A stretch of DNA of 64,000 bases from Photobacterium arenosum (GTDB lineage Bacteria > Pseudomonadota > Gammaproteobacteria > Enterobacterales > Vibrionaceae), in NCBI RefSeq assembly GCF_014841115.1, contig NZ_JACYTP010000015.1:1-64000 (forward strand). The letters run 5' to 3'. A program made the position numbers and the translations under genes. Within the stretch, counting starts at the first letter, position 1. Every line of letters begins with the position of its first letter. The notes below the pieces were generated by a model. The model did not search any database, was not told the DNA's origin, and saw only the letters and a program-made list of their open reading frames with translations. This document shows positions 24,077 to 33,320 of this stretch, in pieces.

Positions 24077-24358
24077 ATGCTGAATACTAACGAATATTTT
24101 GATGGAAATGTAAAATCTATTGGTTTCGAAGCCGAGGGTGCGCGCAGCAGTGTCGGCGTGATGCTTCCGGGATCTTATACCTTTGCCACCGCTGCTCCAG
24201 AGCGCATGACAGTGGTCAAAGGGGCGATTTCGGTCAAGCTGCCGGGCCATGTCGATTGGGAAACCTACAATGCCGGTGATGATTTTGAAGTCCCGGGTGA
24301 TGCCTCATTCGATGTCAAGATTGCAGAAACAACCGCTTATCTGTGTGACTATCTGTAA
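24077..24358 (+). CDS. ppnP: Pyrimidine/purine nucleoside phosphorylase PpnP
   Basis: PpnP (former YaiE, DUF1255) is a small cupin that phosphorolyses several nucleosides to base and ribose-1-phosphate. The 93-residue product begins MLNTNEYFDGNVKSIGFE and contains the cupin core PERMTVVKGAISVKLPG and FEVPGDASFDVK, ending in YLCDYL. Start 24077 is set by AAGGATT 6 bases upstream and family length. It is followed by its own terminator, so it is a single-gene unit after zntR. Confidence 0.93.
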   Translation: MLNTNEYFDGNVKSIGFEAEGARSSVGVMLPGSYTFATAAPERMTVVKGAISVKLPGHVDWETYNAGDDFEVPGDASFDVKIAETTAYLCDYL

Positions 24359-24374
24359 TCTGTCGTGATACCCG

Positions 24375-24398
24375 CCAGCTGGGATACCAGCTGGTTTT
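24375..24398 (+). terminator. Terminator after ppnP
   Basis: Perfect repeat arms CCAGCTGG and CCAGCTGG (each self-complementary) with loop GATA are followed by TTTTCC, 17 bp after the stop. The convergent mtlR gene ends 150 bp beyond; 24399-24552 shows nothing else. Confidence 0.8.
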
Positions 24399-24552
24399 CC
24401 TGCCCGATAATCCCTCCTGCCATCCCTTTCTTATATTTTATATTTGGTTATATCAATGGCTTACTGAGCGTTCATGTGAGCGGAGCAATTGACGGGACGA
24501 GTCGTTGTTCAGGTTGTCTGCCACAAGGCAGGGCAGGGTAAAGCGGACGGAT

Positions 24553-25083
24553 TTAAAACGGGCTGTCTTTGTTGAGGGAAGTGGCAATGCCGGAAATGGC
24601 CAGTGCAAGAGTGGATTTGACTATCTGTTCCTGACGAGCGGTCTGCATCTGGTAAAAAGCAAGATCGATGTCTTCTGTGATCGGGGCCATGTCCAACTGG
24701 GCAATGCCCATCACATTGGCCTGGTGAAGCGCCTTGATTTCTTTAATGATTTTAGGGTCGGTAAAATGGTATTCGGTCACATCACGGTTGAGCATGTCTT
24801 TGATATGCAGGCAGCGTTCAATATCCTGATAGACAGGCTGGGCAATCACCCCCAGGCCGTACAGCAGTTTAAGGCGCACGCTGAGCTCCCCAAGCGGACC
24901 TGTGTCGTGCAGCAGCGGCTCCACCACAGATTTCACCGCAAAGTCGTCCTTGCGGAAAATCCGTTGGATGAGTGCATCGACGGCTTTTTCCAAGATATCC
25001 ACAGAGGTAATAAAAAAGCCGCGTACTGTGGTGGCCTGGTTCAGGCGTTCAATCATGTCAGCTTCGTGTTCACAGGGTGCCAT
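24553..25083 (-). CDS. mtlR: Mannitol operon repressor MtlR
   Basis: MtlR represses mtlADR by a mechanism that does not involve a classical helix-turn-helix. The 176-residue product aligns with the family in motifs such as NQATTVRGFFITSVDILEKA near the N-terminus and GPLGELSVRLKLLYGLG near residue 62. It is the last gene of the operon, 55 bp after mtlD, as in E. coli and Vibrio. Confidence 0.93.
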   Translation of the reverse strand: MAPCEHEADMIERLNQATTVRGFFITSVDILEKAVDALIQRIFRKDDFAVKSVVEPLLHDTGPLGELSVRLKLLYGLGVIAQPVYQDIERCLHIKDMLNRDVTEYHFTDPKIIKEIKALHQANVMGIAQLDMAPITEDIDLAFYQMQTARQEQIVKSTLALAISGIATSLNKDSPF

Positions 25084-25138
25084 GGCTTCGTCTTCTCTTT
25101 GTGCCGCAAAGGCGGGGAGCGAACTCCCCGCAAGGTGA

Positions 25139-26287
25139 TCAGGTCAGCGTCTGATAGCAGTGTTCAATATCACGGGCCACTTCGCTGTCAGCGTCCAGAC
25201 CTGTGTACTGTGCCAGTGTCTGACGGACCCCTTTCTCGTGTAATGTTTGCTGCAGTTCCATTGCCTGCGGATCGGTATCGTTAACATACTTCAAGGCCGC
25301 AGCTATGCCTTTGATCAGCATGCGGTTGTCAATGCCATACTCCAGAGTGCCCAGCAGGGGCTTGATCAATCTGTCGTTGCTGCCCAGCTTGCGCAGCGGC
25401 TGGCGGCCTACCCTGTCAATCTCATCGCGCAGGAAGGGATTGGCAAAGCGGGTCAGGATTTTTTCGATGTAAGCATAATGCTGCTCACGATCAAAGCCAT
25501 ACCGGCGAATAAGCACTTCGCCGCTTTCCAGCATTGCAGTTCGGACCTGTCCGCGGATGTCTTCATCTTCTATCGCGTCGCGGATCGTCTGGTAACCTTT
25601 CAGCGCGCCCAGATAGGCGGTAATGATATGGCCTGTATTGAGGGTAAACAACTTCCGCTCGACAAATGCCATCAGGTTATCTGTGGCTTCCATCCCGGCA
25701 ATGCTGGGAATCTCGCCTTTGAACTGTTGCTGGTCGACAATCCACTCGCTGAAACTTTCCACTGTGACTTCCAGGGGATCATCGTTAGCGGCTTCCGCCG
25801 GCGGCACAATGCGGTCGACGGCCGAATCGACAAAACCGACATACTGATCCGCCAGCTGCCGGTGCACCGGCGTTAATTGCTTATAGACTTCTTCTTTCAG
25901 ATGCGTGGTGCCCCGCACCATGTTTTCACAGGCGATGATATTGAGCGGCTGGGTGTTACCTGCTTCAAATCGCTTGGCCAGCCCGTTTGCTATGGTACTG
26001 GCAATTTTATCCAGCACTGCAGGGCCGACGGCTGTGGTGATCAGATCGGTATGCACTATCTGATTGATTACATCCGGTCCGGCGGCATTGACCGCTGTGA
26101 TATGGCTGACGGTATCCAGATGACAGTCATTGCCTACCACTTTGACATTGTAAGACTGCGCATGGCTGAGCTGATCGATCAAAGGCCCGTTAACGTCGGC
26201 AAAAGTGACGTTAACCTCGGCATCTGCCAGTACTTTACCAATAAACCCCCGGCCGATATTGCCGGCGCCAAAATGAACTGCTTTCAT
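25139..26287 (-). CDS. mtlD: Mannitol-1-phosphate 5-dehydrogenase
   Basis: MtlD oxidises mannitol-1-phosphate to fructose-6-phosphate with NAD+. The 382-residue length equals E. coli. The N-terminal NAD motif is [20 protein letters not shown]. Family motifs include [14 protein letters not shown] (about residues 135-148), [11 protein letters not shown], and [17 protein letters not shown] (about 213-229), which contains the catalytic Lys-x-His region of long-chain polyol dehydrogenases. The start at 26287 follows the family N-terminus; the longer upstream frame is ignored. It lies 63 bp after mtlA. Confidence 0.96.
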   Translation of the reverse strand: MKAVHFGAGNIGRGFIGKVLADAEVNVTFADVNGPLIDQLSHAQSYNVKVVGNDCHLDTVSHITAVNAAGPDVINQIVHTDLITTAVGPAVLDKIASTIANGLAKRFEAGNTQPLNIIACENMVRGTTHLKEEVYKQLTPVHRQLADQYVGFVDSAVDRIVPPAEAANDDPLEVTVESFSEWIVDQQQFKGEIPSIAGMEATDNLMAFVERKLFTLNTGHIITAYLGALKGYQTIRDAIEDEDIRGQVRTAMLESGEVLIRRYGFDREQHYAYIEKILTRFANPFLRDEIDRVGRQPLRKLGSNDRLIKPLLGTLEYGIDNRMLIKGIAAALKYVNDTDPQAMELQQTLHEKGVRQTLAQYTGLDADSEVARDIEHCYQTLT

Positions 26288-26350
26288 GATGATGACTACC
26301 TTAAGTTTGTAAGAGGCCGCGCTGGGCGGCCCCGGAATCTGCACTGGCGG

Positions 26351-28327
26351 TTACGCCGCTTCTTCACTGGCCAGAATGCTGAGTACTTCCCGGACATCCT
26401 GGGTACGCTTGAGGCGTTCAATGGCCTCGTGGTCATCCAGTGCGTTAGTGATGGTAGTAATCACCTGAATGTGTTCGTCATTTTTGGCGGCAATGCCGAT
26501 CACCAGATGGGCAATGTCGTCTTCGTCATCGGTAAATGCCACCCCGGCAGGGTACTGGCAAATGACGATACCTGTTTTGATCACTCTGTCTTTGGCCTCC
26601 ACCGTACCATGCGGCACAGCGATTGACTCACCGAGATAAGTCGGCACCAGTGCCTCGCGGGCAAACATGGCATCAATGTATTCAGGTTCGGCATAGCCCA
26701 TTTTGACCAGCTGCTCACCGGCAAAGCGGATGGCATCGTCCTTATTGGTGGCTTTGAGCCCAAGATGGATGTTGGCCGCCTGGATCTGGAAAACAGAGGG
26801 TTGCTGCGGTTCCAGGCTGTCGTCATTGGCGGCAACCGGTGTCAGTTTCACCAGGTTCGGGTCATTCGCCGCTTCCGGGCTGGACGCGGCAATGATACGG
26901 GTGATCAAATCATTGTATACCTGACCATCAAGGAAGTTGGTCAGCGAAATATGCTGAGCCTGCGGGGCATGCTTGCGGGCACGCTCAGTGAGATCTTTGT
27001 GGGTGATAACAATGTCGACATCATCGGGCAGGTTGTTGATGGCGCTGTTAGTGACATCAATATTCAGTCTGGCCTCACTGACTTTCTTGCGCAGTAAACC
27101 GGCCCCCATGGCGCTGGAACCCATACCGGCATCACAGGCCACTATGATGCGGCGAACCTGACTGAGCTGAACCTTGGATGCTGGGTGGCTGCTGGCAGTG
27201 GTCGCCGCAGAGCCTGTGGCAGCACTGCCTTCAGCGGCTTTGCCCGATTTCATGGCTTTCATTTTCTCGCTGGCATTCTTCAGCGCGCTGCCGTCGTCGT
27301 CTTCGGTCACTTTCTGGGTTTTCAGCAGCAGTGCAGCTACCAGGAAGGACACAGTCGCGGCTGCCACGATAGAGCACAGCACGCCCACTATGGAGGCTTT
27401 CGGCGCCATCAGCATCACGGCAAAAATAGAGCCAGGTGATGCAGGCGAGACCAGACCGGCATTGAACAGGGTCAGGGTGAAGACACCTGTCATGCCACCG
27501 GCAATCGCGGCCAGGATCAGGCGCGGATTCATCAGAATATAGGGGAAGTAAATCTCGTGGATCCCCCCAAAGAAATGGATGATGGCAGCACCACCGGCAG
27601 TCTGTTTAGCCGTACCGCGGCCGAACACCATGTAAGCCAGCAAAATGCCCAGGCCAGGACCCGGATTCGCTTCAATCAGGAAGAAAATAGACTGACCGAG
27701 CTCATTGGCCTGCTGAATGCCCAGCGGCGAGAAGATACCGTGGTTGATGGCATTGTTGAGGAACAGGATTTTCGCCGGTTCAACGAAGATTGAAGTCAGC
27801 GGCAGCAAACCGGCATCGACCAGGAAGTTGACCCCGGCAGCCAGACCGCCAGAGAGGATTTTCACGAAAGGGCCGATCAGGAAAAAGGCAACGATGGCAC
27901 ACAACATCCCTATGATGCCAGCCGAGAAGTTGTTGACCAGCATTTCGAAGCCGCTTTTGATTTTGCCTTCAACGGCTTTATCAAAGTGCTTAATCGCCCA
28001 GCCGCCCATAGGGCCGACAATCATGGCGCCCATGAACATGGGGATATCTGTACCTACGATCACACCCATGGTGGTCACGGCACCCACCACGGCGCCCCGA
28101 TCGCCACCCACCAGTTTACCCCCGGTATAACCGATCAGCAGTGGCAGCAGGTAAGTAATCATAGGGCCAACCAGTTTGGCTATCGTCTCGTTGGGCAGCC
28201 AGCCGGTCGGAATGAAGAGAGCGGTAATAAACCCCCAAGCGATGAATGCGCCAATATTGGGCATCACCATGTTGGAGAGGAAGCGGCCAAAATTCTGTAT
28301 CTTGACCTTGGTGTCTGGTGATATCAT
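26351..28327 (-). CDS. mtlA: Mannitol-specific PTS enzyme IICBA
   Basis: MtlA imports mannitol and phosphorylates it. The 658-residue product has a membrane IIC domain (about 10-345), a linker rich in Ala/Ser/Lys, a IIB domain with the phosphocysteine Cys398 in VACDAGMGSS, and a IIA domain with the active His573 in AVPHGTVEAKD, so all three PTS domains are fused. Initiation at 28327 follows GGGGAAACG. Expression is likely catabolite-controlled: two CRP-like sites lie upstream, and a candidate antisense RNA covers the leader. Confidence 0.96.
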   Translation of the reverse strand: MISPDTKVKIQNFGRFLSNMVMPNIGAFIAWGFITALFIPTGWLPNETIAKLVGPMITYLLPLLIGYTGGKLVGGDRGAVVGAVTTMGVIVGTDIPMFMGAMIVGPMGGWAIKHFDKAVEGKIKSGFEMLVNNFSAGIIGMLCAIVAFFLIGPFVKILSGGLAAGVNFLVDAGLLPLTSIFVEPAKILFLNNAINHGIFSPLGIQQANELGQSIFFLIEANPGPGLGILLAYMVFGRGTAKQTAGGAAIIHFFGGIHEIYFPYILMNPRLILAAIAGGMTGVFTLTLFNAGLVSPASPGSIFAVMLMAPKASIVGVLCSIVAAATVSFLVAALLLKTQKVTEDDDGSALKNASEKMKAMKSGKAAEGSAATGSAATTASSHPASKVQLSQVRRIIVACDAGMGSSAMGAGLLRKKVSEARLNIDVTNSAINNLPDDVDIVITHKDLTERARKHAPQAQHISLTNFLDGQVYNDLITRIIAASSPEAANDPNLVKLTPVAANDDSLEPQQPSVFQIQAANIHLGLKATNKDDAIRFAGEQLVKMGYAEPEYIDAMFAREALVPTYLGESIAVPHGTVEAKDRVIKTGIVICQYPAGVAFTDDEDDIAHLVIGIAAKNDEHIQVITTITNALDDHEAIERLKRTQDVREVLSILASEEAA

Positions 28328-28336
28328 AACGTTTCC

Positions 28337-28477
28337 CCGTTTGATGTTCAGCTTCAAGTTCTGTTGTGTCGATAACGGTTCGCCAAAACCGTCGATTGCT
28401 TCGTACCCAATCAATCTACCACAGATCCTGAAAACGGAACTGATAACGGGGTTCTCGTGATCCCCGTCTCCTTTTTT
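28337..28477 (+). ncRNA. mtlS: Candidate MtlS antisense RNA to the mtlA leader
   Basis: On the strand opposite mtlA, TTGACC (28302-28307), a 17-bp spacer and CATAAC (28325-28330) form a promoter-like pair spanning the mtlA start codon. About 110 bp on, arms ACGGGG and CCCCGT (28446-28451, 28462-28467) are followed by CTCC and TTTTTT ending at 28477. A transcript of about 140 nt would be fully complementary to the mtlA 5' untranslated region. Vibrio cholerae has such an RNA, MtlS (about 120 nt), which blocks MtlA synthesis when mannitol is absent. Ends are estimated. Confidence 0.55.
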
Positions 28478-28532
28478 AGCTATTCCCCATTAAGATATCG
28501 TGAGCAATTTAACATTTACTCTGTGTAATAAA

Positions 28533-28562
28533 ATTACATTTGCCGCTGTTTTTAATAGTCAA
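28533..28562 (-). promoter_or_regulatory. Probable mtlA promoter
   Basis: Read on the minus strand: TTGACT (28562-28557), an 18-bp spacer and TGTAAT (28538-28533). A start near 28526 would give an mtlA leader of about 200 nt that contains the whole predicted antisense RNA target. Confidence 0.55.
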
Positions 28563-28616
28563 TTAATTTTAGCTGCTTGATGTCACATTTATTAACTGAT
28601 TGGTTATTAATCTTAT

Positions 28617-28632
28617 GGTGATCTTGATCACG
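28617..28632. promoter_or_regulatory. CRP-like site 1 upstream of mtlA
   Basis: GGTGA and TCACG around six bases match the CRP half-sites TGTGA and TCACA at 4 of 5 each. It lies about 98 bp before the predicted mtlA transcription start, a class I position. Confidence 0.6.
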
Positions 28633-28668
28633 TATCATGCATCTGATCAAAAGGTCTCTGGTGGTGTT

Positions 28669-28684
28669 AGTGATCTGAATCACT
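28669..28684. promoter_or_regulatory. CRP-like site 2 upstream of mtlA
   Basis: AGTGA and TCACT around six bases form a perfect 5-bp dyad matching CRP half-sites at 4 of 5 each. It lies 52 bp, or about five helical turns, from site 1, so both would face the same side of the DNA. The remaining 28685-28901 shows no gene. Confidence 0.55.
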
Positions 28685-28901
28685 CCTCTGATTTTGTTCG
28701 CGCTGTGAAATAAAAATGTATTATTCAGGTGCTATAAATTTGTAGCTTAGTTACAGTTTGTTGTTATGCGTCTGCAGGCTTATGGGCTTGCATCGGGAAA
28801 GTGTGGCTGGGTGAGCGTCAGGGGTGGACAGGGGAAGGGCCATCAAAAAAGGGCTATGCGTGCGCATAACCCTGTAAAATCAGCGTCATCTGAACTGATG
28901 A

Positions 28902-29198
28902 TCAGTTCATGCCGTATTTTTTCAGTTTCTTACGCAGGGTACCGCGGTTGATGCCCATCATAGTTGCCGCGCGGGTCTGGTTGCCGCGGGTGTACTGCAT
29001 GATGGTGTCCAGCAGGGGTTGCTCGACTTCAGCCAGTACAAGCTCGTACAGATCATCGACGTCCTGACCGTTCAGCTGGGCGAGATAGTTCTTAAGCGAG
29101 GCTTTGACGGAGTCACGCAGTGGTTTCTGAGTGATTTGGTCTTGAGAAGTGACAGTAGTCACTGTAAGTGCTTCGGAAGTCAGATTTTGTTCGAACAT
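28902..29198 (-). CDS. fis: Nucleoid protein Fis
   Basis: Fis bends DNA and stimulates rRNA promoters and recombination in fast-growing cells. The 98-residue protein matches E. coli in length and in the C-terminal helix-turn-helix ([20 protein letters not shown]). The longer reading frame upstream is out of register with the family and overlaps dusB, so the ATG at 29198 is used, with AGAAGAG upstream. It lies 22 bp after dusB in the same operon. Confidence 0.98.
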   Translation of the reverse strand: MFEQNLTSEALTVTTVTSQDQITQKPLRDSVKASLKNYLAQLNGQDVDDLYELVLAEVEQPLLDTIMQYTRGNQTRAATMMGINRGTLRKKLKKYGMN

Positions 29199-29220
29199 AT
29201 TCTGTAAGCTCTTCTGGTAT

Positions 29221-30186
29221 TTATGCAACGTTGTCGAAGTAGCCTTGCAGCGCATCGATTTGCTCTTGAGCATCTTCGAGTGCGTTGAAGGTCCGGCGGA
29301 AATCACCCGCAGAAGCCTGTTCTTTGAGGTACCACGACACGTGTTTACGTGCGATGCGTAACCCCTGGTACTCCCCATAGAAAGCGTGGAGTGCCTGTAC
29401 ATGCTCCAGCAAGATACTGCTGACTTCTTCAAAAGAAGGCGCTGGCAGGTGTTCACCGGTTGTTAAATAATGCTGGATTTCCCGAAAAATCCACGGCCGT
29501 CCCTGCGCTGGGCGACCAATCATCAAGGCATCGGCCCCGGTATAATCCAGGACGAAGCGTGCTTTTTCCGGTGAGTCGATATCACCGTTCGCAATCACAG
29601 GAATCGACACCGCCTGTTTCACTGCCTTGATGTAATCGTATTCCGCTTCCCCTTTGTACATACAGGCCTTGGTTCTGCCGTGCAGGGCCAGTGCCTGAAT
29701 GCCACAGTGTTCAGCGAGCTGTGCGATCTCGACACAGTTTCGGTTCTCTGTATCCCAGCCGGTCCGTGTTTTCAGCGTCACAGGGACGTTCACGGCGCTT
29801 ACCACGGCCTTGAGGATATCCTCGACAAGATCCGGGTATTGCAGCAGGGCAGAGCCAGCCAGGCGCTTGTTCACTTTCTTGGCCGGGCAACCCATGTTGA
29901 TATCAATGATCTGGGCACCGTGCTCCACACTGAAGCGGGCGGCGTCGGCCATCTGGCGGGGATCTGCCCCGGCAATCTGTACCGAACGAAGTCCAGACTC
30001 ACCTTCATGCACCATGCGGTTGAGCGACTTGGCCGTTTTCCAAACGTCTGGGTTGGCAGACATCATTTCGCTGACCGCCATACCTGCGCCGTGGCGCAGG
30101 CACAACTCACGAAACGGACGATCGGTCACACCTGCCATTGGCGCGACAATTAACGGGTTGTCTAATTGATATGGACCGATCTTCAA
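29221..30186 (-). CDS. dusB: tRNA-dihydrouridine synthase B
   Basis: DusB reduces uridine 17 of tRNA using FMN and NADPH. The 321-residue product has the TIM-barrel start ([16 protein letters not shown], about residues 14-29), the active-site Cys motif [14 protein letters not shown] (about 96-109) and the C-terminal tRNA-binding helical domain. It is the promoter-proximal gene of dusB-fis, so its expression follows the growth-rate-controlled promoter upstream. Confidence 0.97.
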   Translation of the reverse strand: MKIGPYQLDNPLIVAPMAGVTDRPFRELCLRHGAGMAVSEMMSANPDVWKTAKSLNRMVHEGESGLRSVQIAGADPRQMADAARFSVEHGAQIIDINMGCPAKKVNKRLAGSALLQYPDLVEDILKAVVSAVNVPVTLKTRTGWDTENRNCVEIAQLAEHCGIQALALHGRTKACMYKGEAEYDYIKAVKQAVSIPVIANGDIDSPEKARFVLDYTGADALMIGRPAQGRPWIFREIQHYLTTGEHLPAPSFEEVSSILLEHVQALHAFYGEYQGLRIARKHVSWYLKEQASAGDFRRTFNALEDAQEQIDALQGYFDNVA

Positions 30187-30219
30187 TGTCTGTTCCTGAC
30201 TATGCCAGTAAGGGCGCGC

Positions 30220-30248
30220 ATTTTACGCATTTTTTGCTGTGCTGAAAA
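30220..30248 (-). promoter_or_regulatory. dusB-fis promoter with GC-rich discriminator
   Basis: Read on the minus strand: TTTTCA (30248-30243), a 17-bp spacer and TAAAAT (30225-30220), followed at once by GCGCGCC where transcription would begin. A GC-rich discriminator is the known determinant of stringent and growth-rate control of fis promoters. Confidence 0.75.
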
Positions 30249-30341
30249 GGCCAATATTTGAGCATCCTGATTTTGGATTGCAAAAGGTCATGGAATTCAG
30301 TGTATTGCTCACAAAATGCACAATGGATAAATTTGTCAGGA

Positions 30342-31226
30342 TTAGGCTTTTTGACCTGAAATCCGGCACCATTCTTCACGGGCGGCGATAGGATCCAGTG
30401 CCAGTTCGTCGCTGTAATGGCTGGCCACATCTTCCGCCTGAGATTCAAGTACCCCGGAAATCGCCAGCAGGCCATTGTCCCTGACCAGGCTCTTGATAAC
30501 CGGTGACAGCTCACGCAGCGGGCCGGCCAGAATGTTGGCAACTACCACATCGGCTTGCAGATTTTCCGGCTGATCTTTTGGCAGATACAAGTCCAGGTTG
30601 TCAGACACACCATTGCGTTCAGCGTTGTCACGCGAGGCCAGAATTGCCTGCGGATCGATATCAATCCCGATCACTTTGGCGGCGCCCAGCTTGAGTGCAG
30701 CGATAGCCAGAATGCCGGAGCCGCAGCCGAAATCGATCACGGTTTTGCCAGTCAGATCCTGGCCGTCCAGCCATTCCAGGCACAGAGAGGTGGTTGGGTG
30801 CGTCCCGGTGCCGAATGCCAGGCCCGGATCGAGCAGCACGTTGACGGCTCCCGGCTCAGGCGCTTCACGCCAGCTCGGGCAGATCCACAGACGCTGACCG
30901 AATTTCATCGGGTGGAAGTTATCCATCCACTCGCGCTCCCAGTCTTTGTCTTCCAGCTGCTCAACCTTGTAGGCAAAATCGTCAGCCAGCAACGGACTGT
31001 TTTTCAGCAGCGAGAGCACCATGTCCATGTCACTTTCCGCATCGTACAGGCCAATGACGTCGGTATCGCCCCACAGGCGGGTTTCGCCCGGCAGCGGTTC
31101 GAAAACAGGGGTGTCCTGTGCGTCGAGAAAAGTGACCGACAGAGCGCCGGTTTCATCCATCAGCAAGTCGCCAATGGCTTCTGCATTGGCCGCAGTGGCA
31201 TTCAGTTTCAGTTGAATCCAAGGCAT
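30342..31226 (-). CDS. prmA: Ribosomal protein L11 methyltransferase
   Basis: PrmA trimethylates L11, which is encoded at 1455-1883 in this window. The 294-residue enzyme begins [19 protein letters not shown] and has the SAM-binding motif [19 protein letters not shown] (about residues 161-179) and motif [15 protein letters not shown]. Start 31226 is chosen by homology; a frame six codons longer exists. In enterics prmA precedes dusB-fis and follows panF, as here, but the panF terminator suggests its own promoter. Confidence 0.96.
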   Translation of the reverse strand: MPWIQLKLNATAANAEAIGDLLMDETGALSVTFLDAQDTPVFEPLPGETRLWGDTDVIGLYDAESDMDMVLSLLKNSPLLADDFAYKVEQLEDKDWEREWMDNFHPMKFGQRLWICPSWREAPEPGAVNVLLDPGLAFGTGTHPTTSLCLEWLDGQDLTGKTVIDFGCGSGILAIAALKLGAAKVIGIDIDPQAILASRDNAERNGVSDNLDLYLPKDQPENLQADVVVANILAGPLRELSPVIKSLVRDNGLLAISGVLESQAEDVASHYSDELALDPIAAREEWCRISGQKA

Positions 31227-31342
31227 GAGTAAATTCGCTATCAAAGAGACTTTGGCATAAGGCCGCGGAGTTTAGCACGAAAAGTAGTCAGCTCGCATTA
31301 GCTTCCTAGCGCGCACGGCAGAGGATACTGACGGTAGAGTAA

Positions 31343-31368
31343 AAAATAGCACCCCATGGTGCTATTTT
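31343..31368 (-). terminator. Terminator after panF
   Basis: Arms AAAATAGCACC and GGTGCTATTTT with a short loop, followed on the minus strand by TTTTTT, lie just past the panF stop. 31227-31342 should contain the prmA promoter. Confidence 0.85.
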
Positions 31369-31369
31369 G

Positions 31370-32845
31370 TCAGTTTGCAGTGAATTCCGCCTTTGCGTTC
31401 TGGCAATGTGCCCGGTTGGGCCAGAGGTAGCTGGCGGCGATAAAGCTGATCAGCCCGACCAGCAGGGTTGGAACAATCGCATGCACACCATGCATATCCG
31501 GTTTGAAAAGCGATAGTGTGATGTAACATCCCAGCCCGCTCAGCATGGAGGCAAATGCCCCGGCGGCCGAGGCTTTTTGCCAGTACAACCCCAGCACCAG
31601 TGGCCAGAGAAAGACGGCCTGCATCCCGCCAAAGGCCAGCAGGTTAAGCCAGATAATCATATCCGGCGGGTGGGTTGCCGCGATAAAAACCAGCACCGAG
31701 AAAATGCCGGTCACCCACAGCGATAACTTTGGCAACCGACTTTCGATATCAGGCTGTTCCGTTGCTTTGGGGTTGATGTAATTCAGGTACAAATCTTTCA
31801 ATAGTGTCGCGGAAGCCTGAATCAGCTGGGAATCAATGGTCGACATAATGGCCGCCATCGGGCCGGCGAGAAAAATGCCAGCCACGACAGGTGGCAGTAC
31901 GCCCATCATCAAAGTCGGCATGATCTGATCCGGCGTGGCAATATCCGGGAAAATCGCCCGCCCCAGTGCGCCAGCCAGGTGCATCCCCAGCATCAGAAAA
32001 GCGACCATGGCGGTACTGATCACCATGCCGCGATGCAGGGATTGACTGTCTTTGTAGGACATACAACGCACGGCGGCATGGGGCAGACCAATGACGCCGA
32101 AGCAGACCAATATCCAGAAGCTGAGCATAAAGGGCTGTGACATAAAGTTGTCTGGACCGTACGGCGAAATCAGCGCCGGATCGATCTGGTGCAGCGTGGT
32201 GACCAGCTCACCTAGGCTACCGCCTGCGTGAATAATGCCAGCCAGCAGGGCCAGCGTGCCGATGATCATCATGATGCCTTGTAAGGTGTCGGTCATGACC
32301 ACGGCCCGGAATCCGCCAATCGTGGTGTACAGCCCGACGGTGGCGGCAAAAATCATCAGCCCCTGAGAGTAAGACAGGCCGGTTACGGTTTGCAGCAACC
32401 GGGCCCCACCGACAAACTGCACCACCATGGTACCGAAAAACGCCAGCAGCAGTGCCAGGGAAGCAAAGACTACCACGCCCCGGTGCTGATAGCGGGCATA
32501 GAGCATGTCATTGAGGGTCAGCGCGTTATGTTTGCGGGCTTCAATCGCAAATTTTTTCCCCAGTACCCCGAGTGTCAGCCAGGCGGCCGGGAGCTGGATC
32601 ATCGCCAGCAATACCCAGCCCAACCCCATCTTGTAAGCCGCACCGGGGCCGCCAATGAAGGAACTGGCACTGGCATAGGTGGCCGCCAGCGTCATCGCCA
32701 GCACGAAGCCGCCCATACTGCGGTTACCCAGCAGATATTCGCTTAAAAACCCGCTGCCTTGCTGAGCGCGGCGGCGGGTAAACAGGGCCAGGGCAAACAC
32801 GGCTGCCAGATACAGCACGAGCGGGATCAGTAATTGATTATGCAT
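31370..32845 (-). CDS. panF: Sodium/pantothenate symporter PanF
   Basis: PanF takes up the coenzyme A precursor pantothenate with Na+. The 491-residue inner membrane protein belongs to the SSS/SLC5 family with about 13 helices; hallmark stretches are GNRSMGGFVLAMTLAATYASASSF (split around residue 45) and PHAAVRCMSYKDSQSLHRG near residue 260. The ATG at 32845 overlaps the yhdT stop by 8 bases, so the two are translationally coupled. Confidence 0.95.
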   Translation of the reverse strand: MHNQLLIPLVLYLAAVFALALFTRRRAQQGSGFLSEYLLGNRSMGGFVLAMTLAATYASASSFIGGPGAAYKMGLGWVLLAMIQLPAAWLTLGVLGKKFAIEARKHNALTLNDMLYARYQHRGVVVFASLALLLAFFGTMVVQFVGGARLLQTVTGLSYSQGLMIFAATVGLYTTIGGFRAVVMTDTLQGIMMIIGTLALLAGIIHAGGSLGELVTTLHQIDPALISPYGPDNFMSQPFMLSFWILVCFGVIGLPHAAVRCMSYKDSQSLHRGMVISTAMVAFLMLGMHLAGALGRAIFPDIATPDQIMPTLMMGVLPPVVAGIFLAGPMAAIMSTIDSQLIQASATLLKDLYLNYINPKATEQPDIESRLPKLSLWVTGIFSVLVFIAATHPPDMIIWLNLLAFGGMQAVFLWPLVLGLYWQKASAAGAFASMLSGLGCYITLSLFKPDMHGVHAIVPTLLVGLISFIAASYLWPNRAHCQNAKAEFTAN

Positions 32846-33119
32846 CGTCATCCTCCGCATCCGCTGACAGCGGCATATCCTGATAAATACATTTCACCAT
32901 CAGGGCGCACAGCAGCGTAAAGAGTACCGGGCCGACGATACAGGCGAGCAGAAACCAAAGCGGTAACCCCCAGTAAAGCGCAGGAAGGCTGCTCTGTATG
33001 GGGTCAGGGGCAAAGAAATAGGCAGAGCAGTACCACCACAGAAAATAGGCGACAGCCAGTCCCAGCGCCCATCTGGCTTCTCTGTGCGCCTGACGGTATC
33101 GGGTGGAAAGTGTCTTCAT
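32838..33119 (-). CDS. yhdT: YhdT family membrane protein (DUF997)
   Basis: The 93-residue product has two hydrophobic segments (about residues 18-37 and 50-76) and the family stretch EARWALGLAVAYFLWWY. YhdT is always found upstream of PanF and is thought to be an accessory small subunit of the symporter; a direct role is not proven. I begin at ATG 33119 where MKTLSTRYRQAH starts; the longer frame covers a repetitive leader. Confidence 0.88.
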   Translation of the reverse strand: MKTLSTRYRQAHREARWALGLAVAYFLWWYCSAYFFAPDPIQSSLPALYWGLPLWFLLACIVGPVLFTLLCALMVKCIYQDMPLSADAEDDDA

Positions 33120-33183
33120 ACTGAATTTCCGGTCAGTCAGTGTAAAACGTCGAACGACGTCGAAATCTGTTCGAAATCGTTCC

Positions 33184-33210
33184 GAAAAAGAAGAAAAAGA
33201 AGAAAAAGAA
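33184..33210. repeat. Three tandem copies of a 9-mer before yhdT
   Basis: GAAAAAGAA is repeated three times without error (33184-33192, 33193-33201, 33202-33210), 65 bp ahead of the yhdT start. On the yhdT strand this is an uninterrupted pyrimidine tract of TTCTTTTTC units in the leader or promoter. Confidence 0.85.
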
Positions 33211-33265
33211 AAGTATTGTGACAAATGACATTCGTCTTCACCAGCGGCAGACCATTGATTCGGAA

Positions 33266-33293
33266 AATAAAAAGGCTGCCTTGCGGCAGCCTT
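33266..33293 (-). terminator. Terminator after accC
   Basis: Perfect 9-bp arms AAGGCTGCC and GGCAGCCTT with loop TTGC, followed on the minus strand by TTTTTATT, 28 bp past the accC stop. Confidence 0.92.
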
Positions 33294-33320
33294 GGTTCAG
33301 TTCTGTAAGCGAGGTGTCTG

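Noticed and set aside
24505-25284. 259-codon frame covering mtlR on the plus strand
   Set aside because: It lies over a well-supported mtlR and the end of mtlD; translation resembles no family.
28579-28592. A single TGTGA half-site upstream of mtlA (minus strand)
   Set aside because: The partner half-site is poor, so it is not listed as a CRP site beside the two better dyads.
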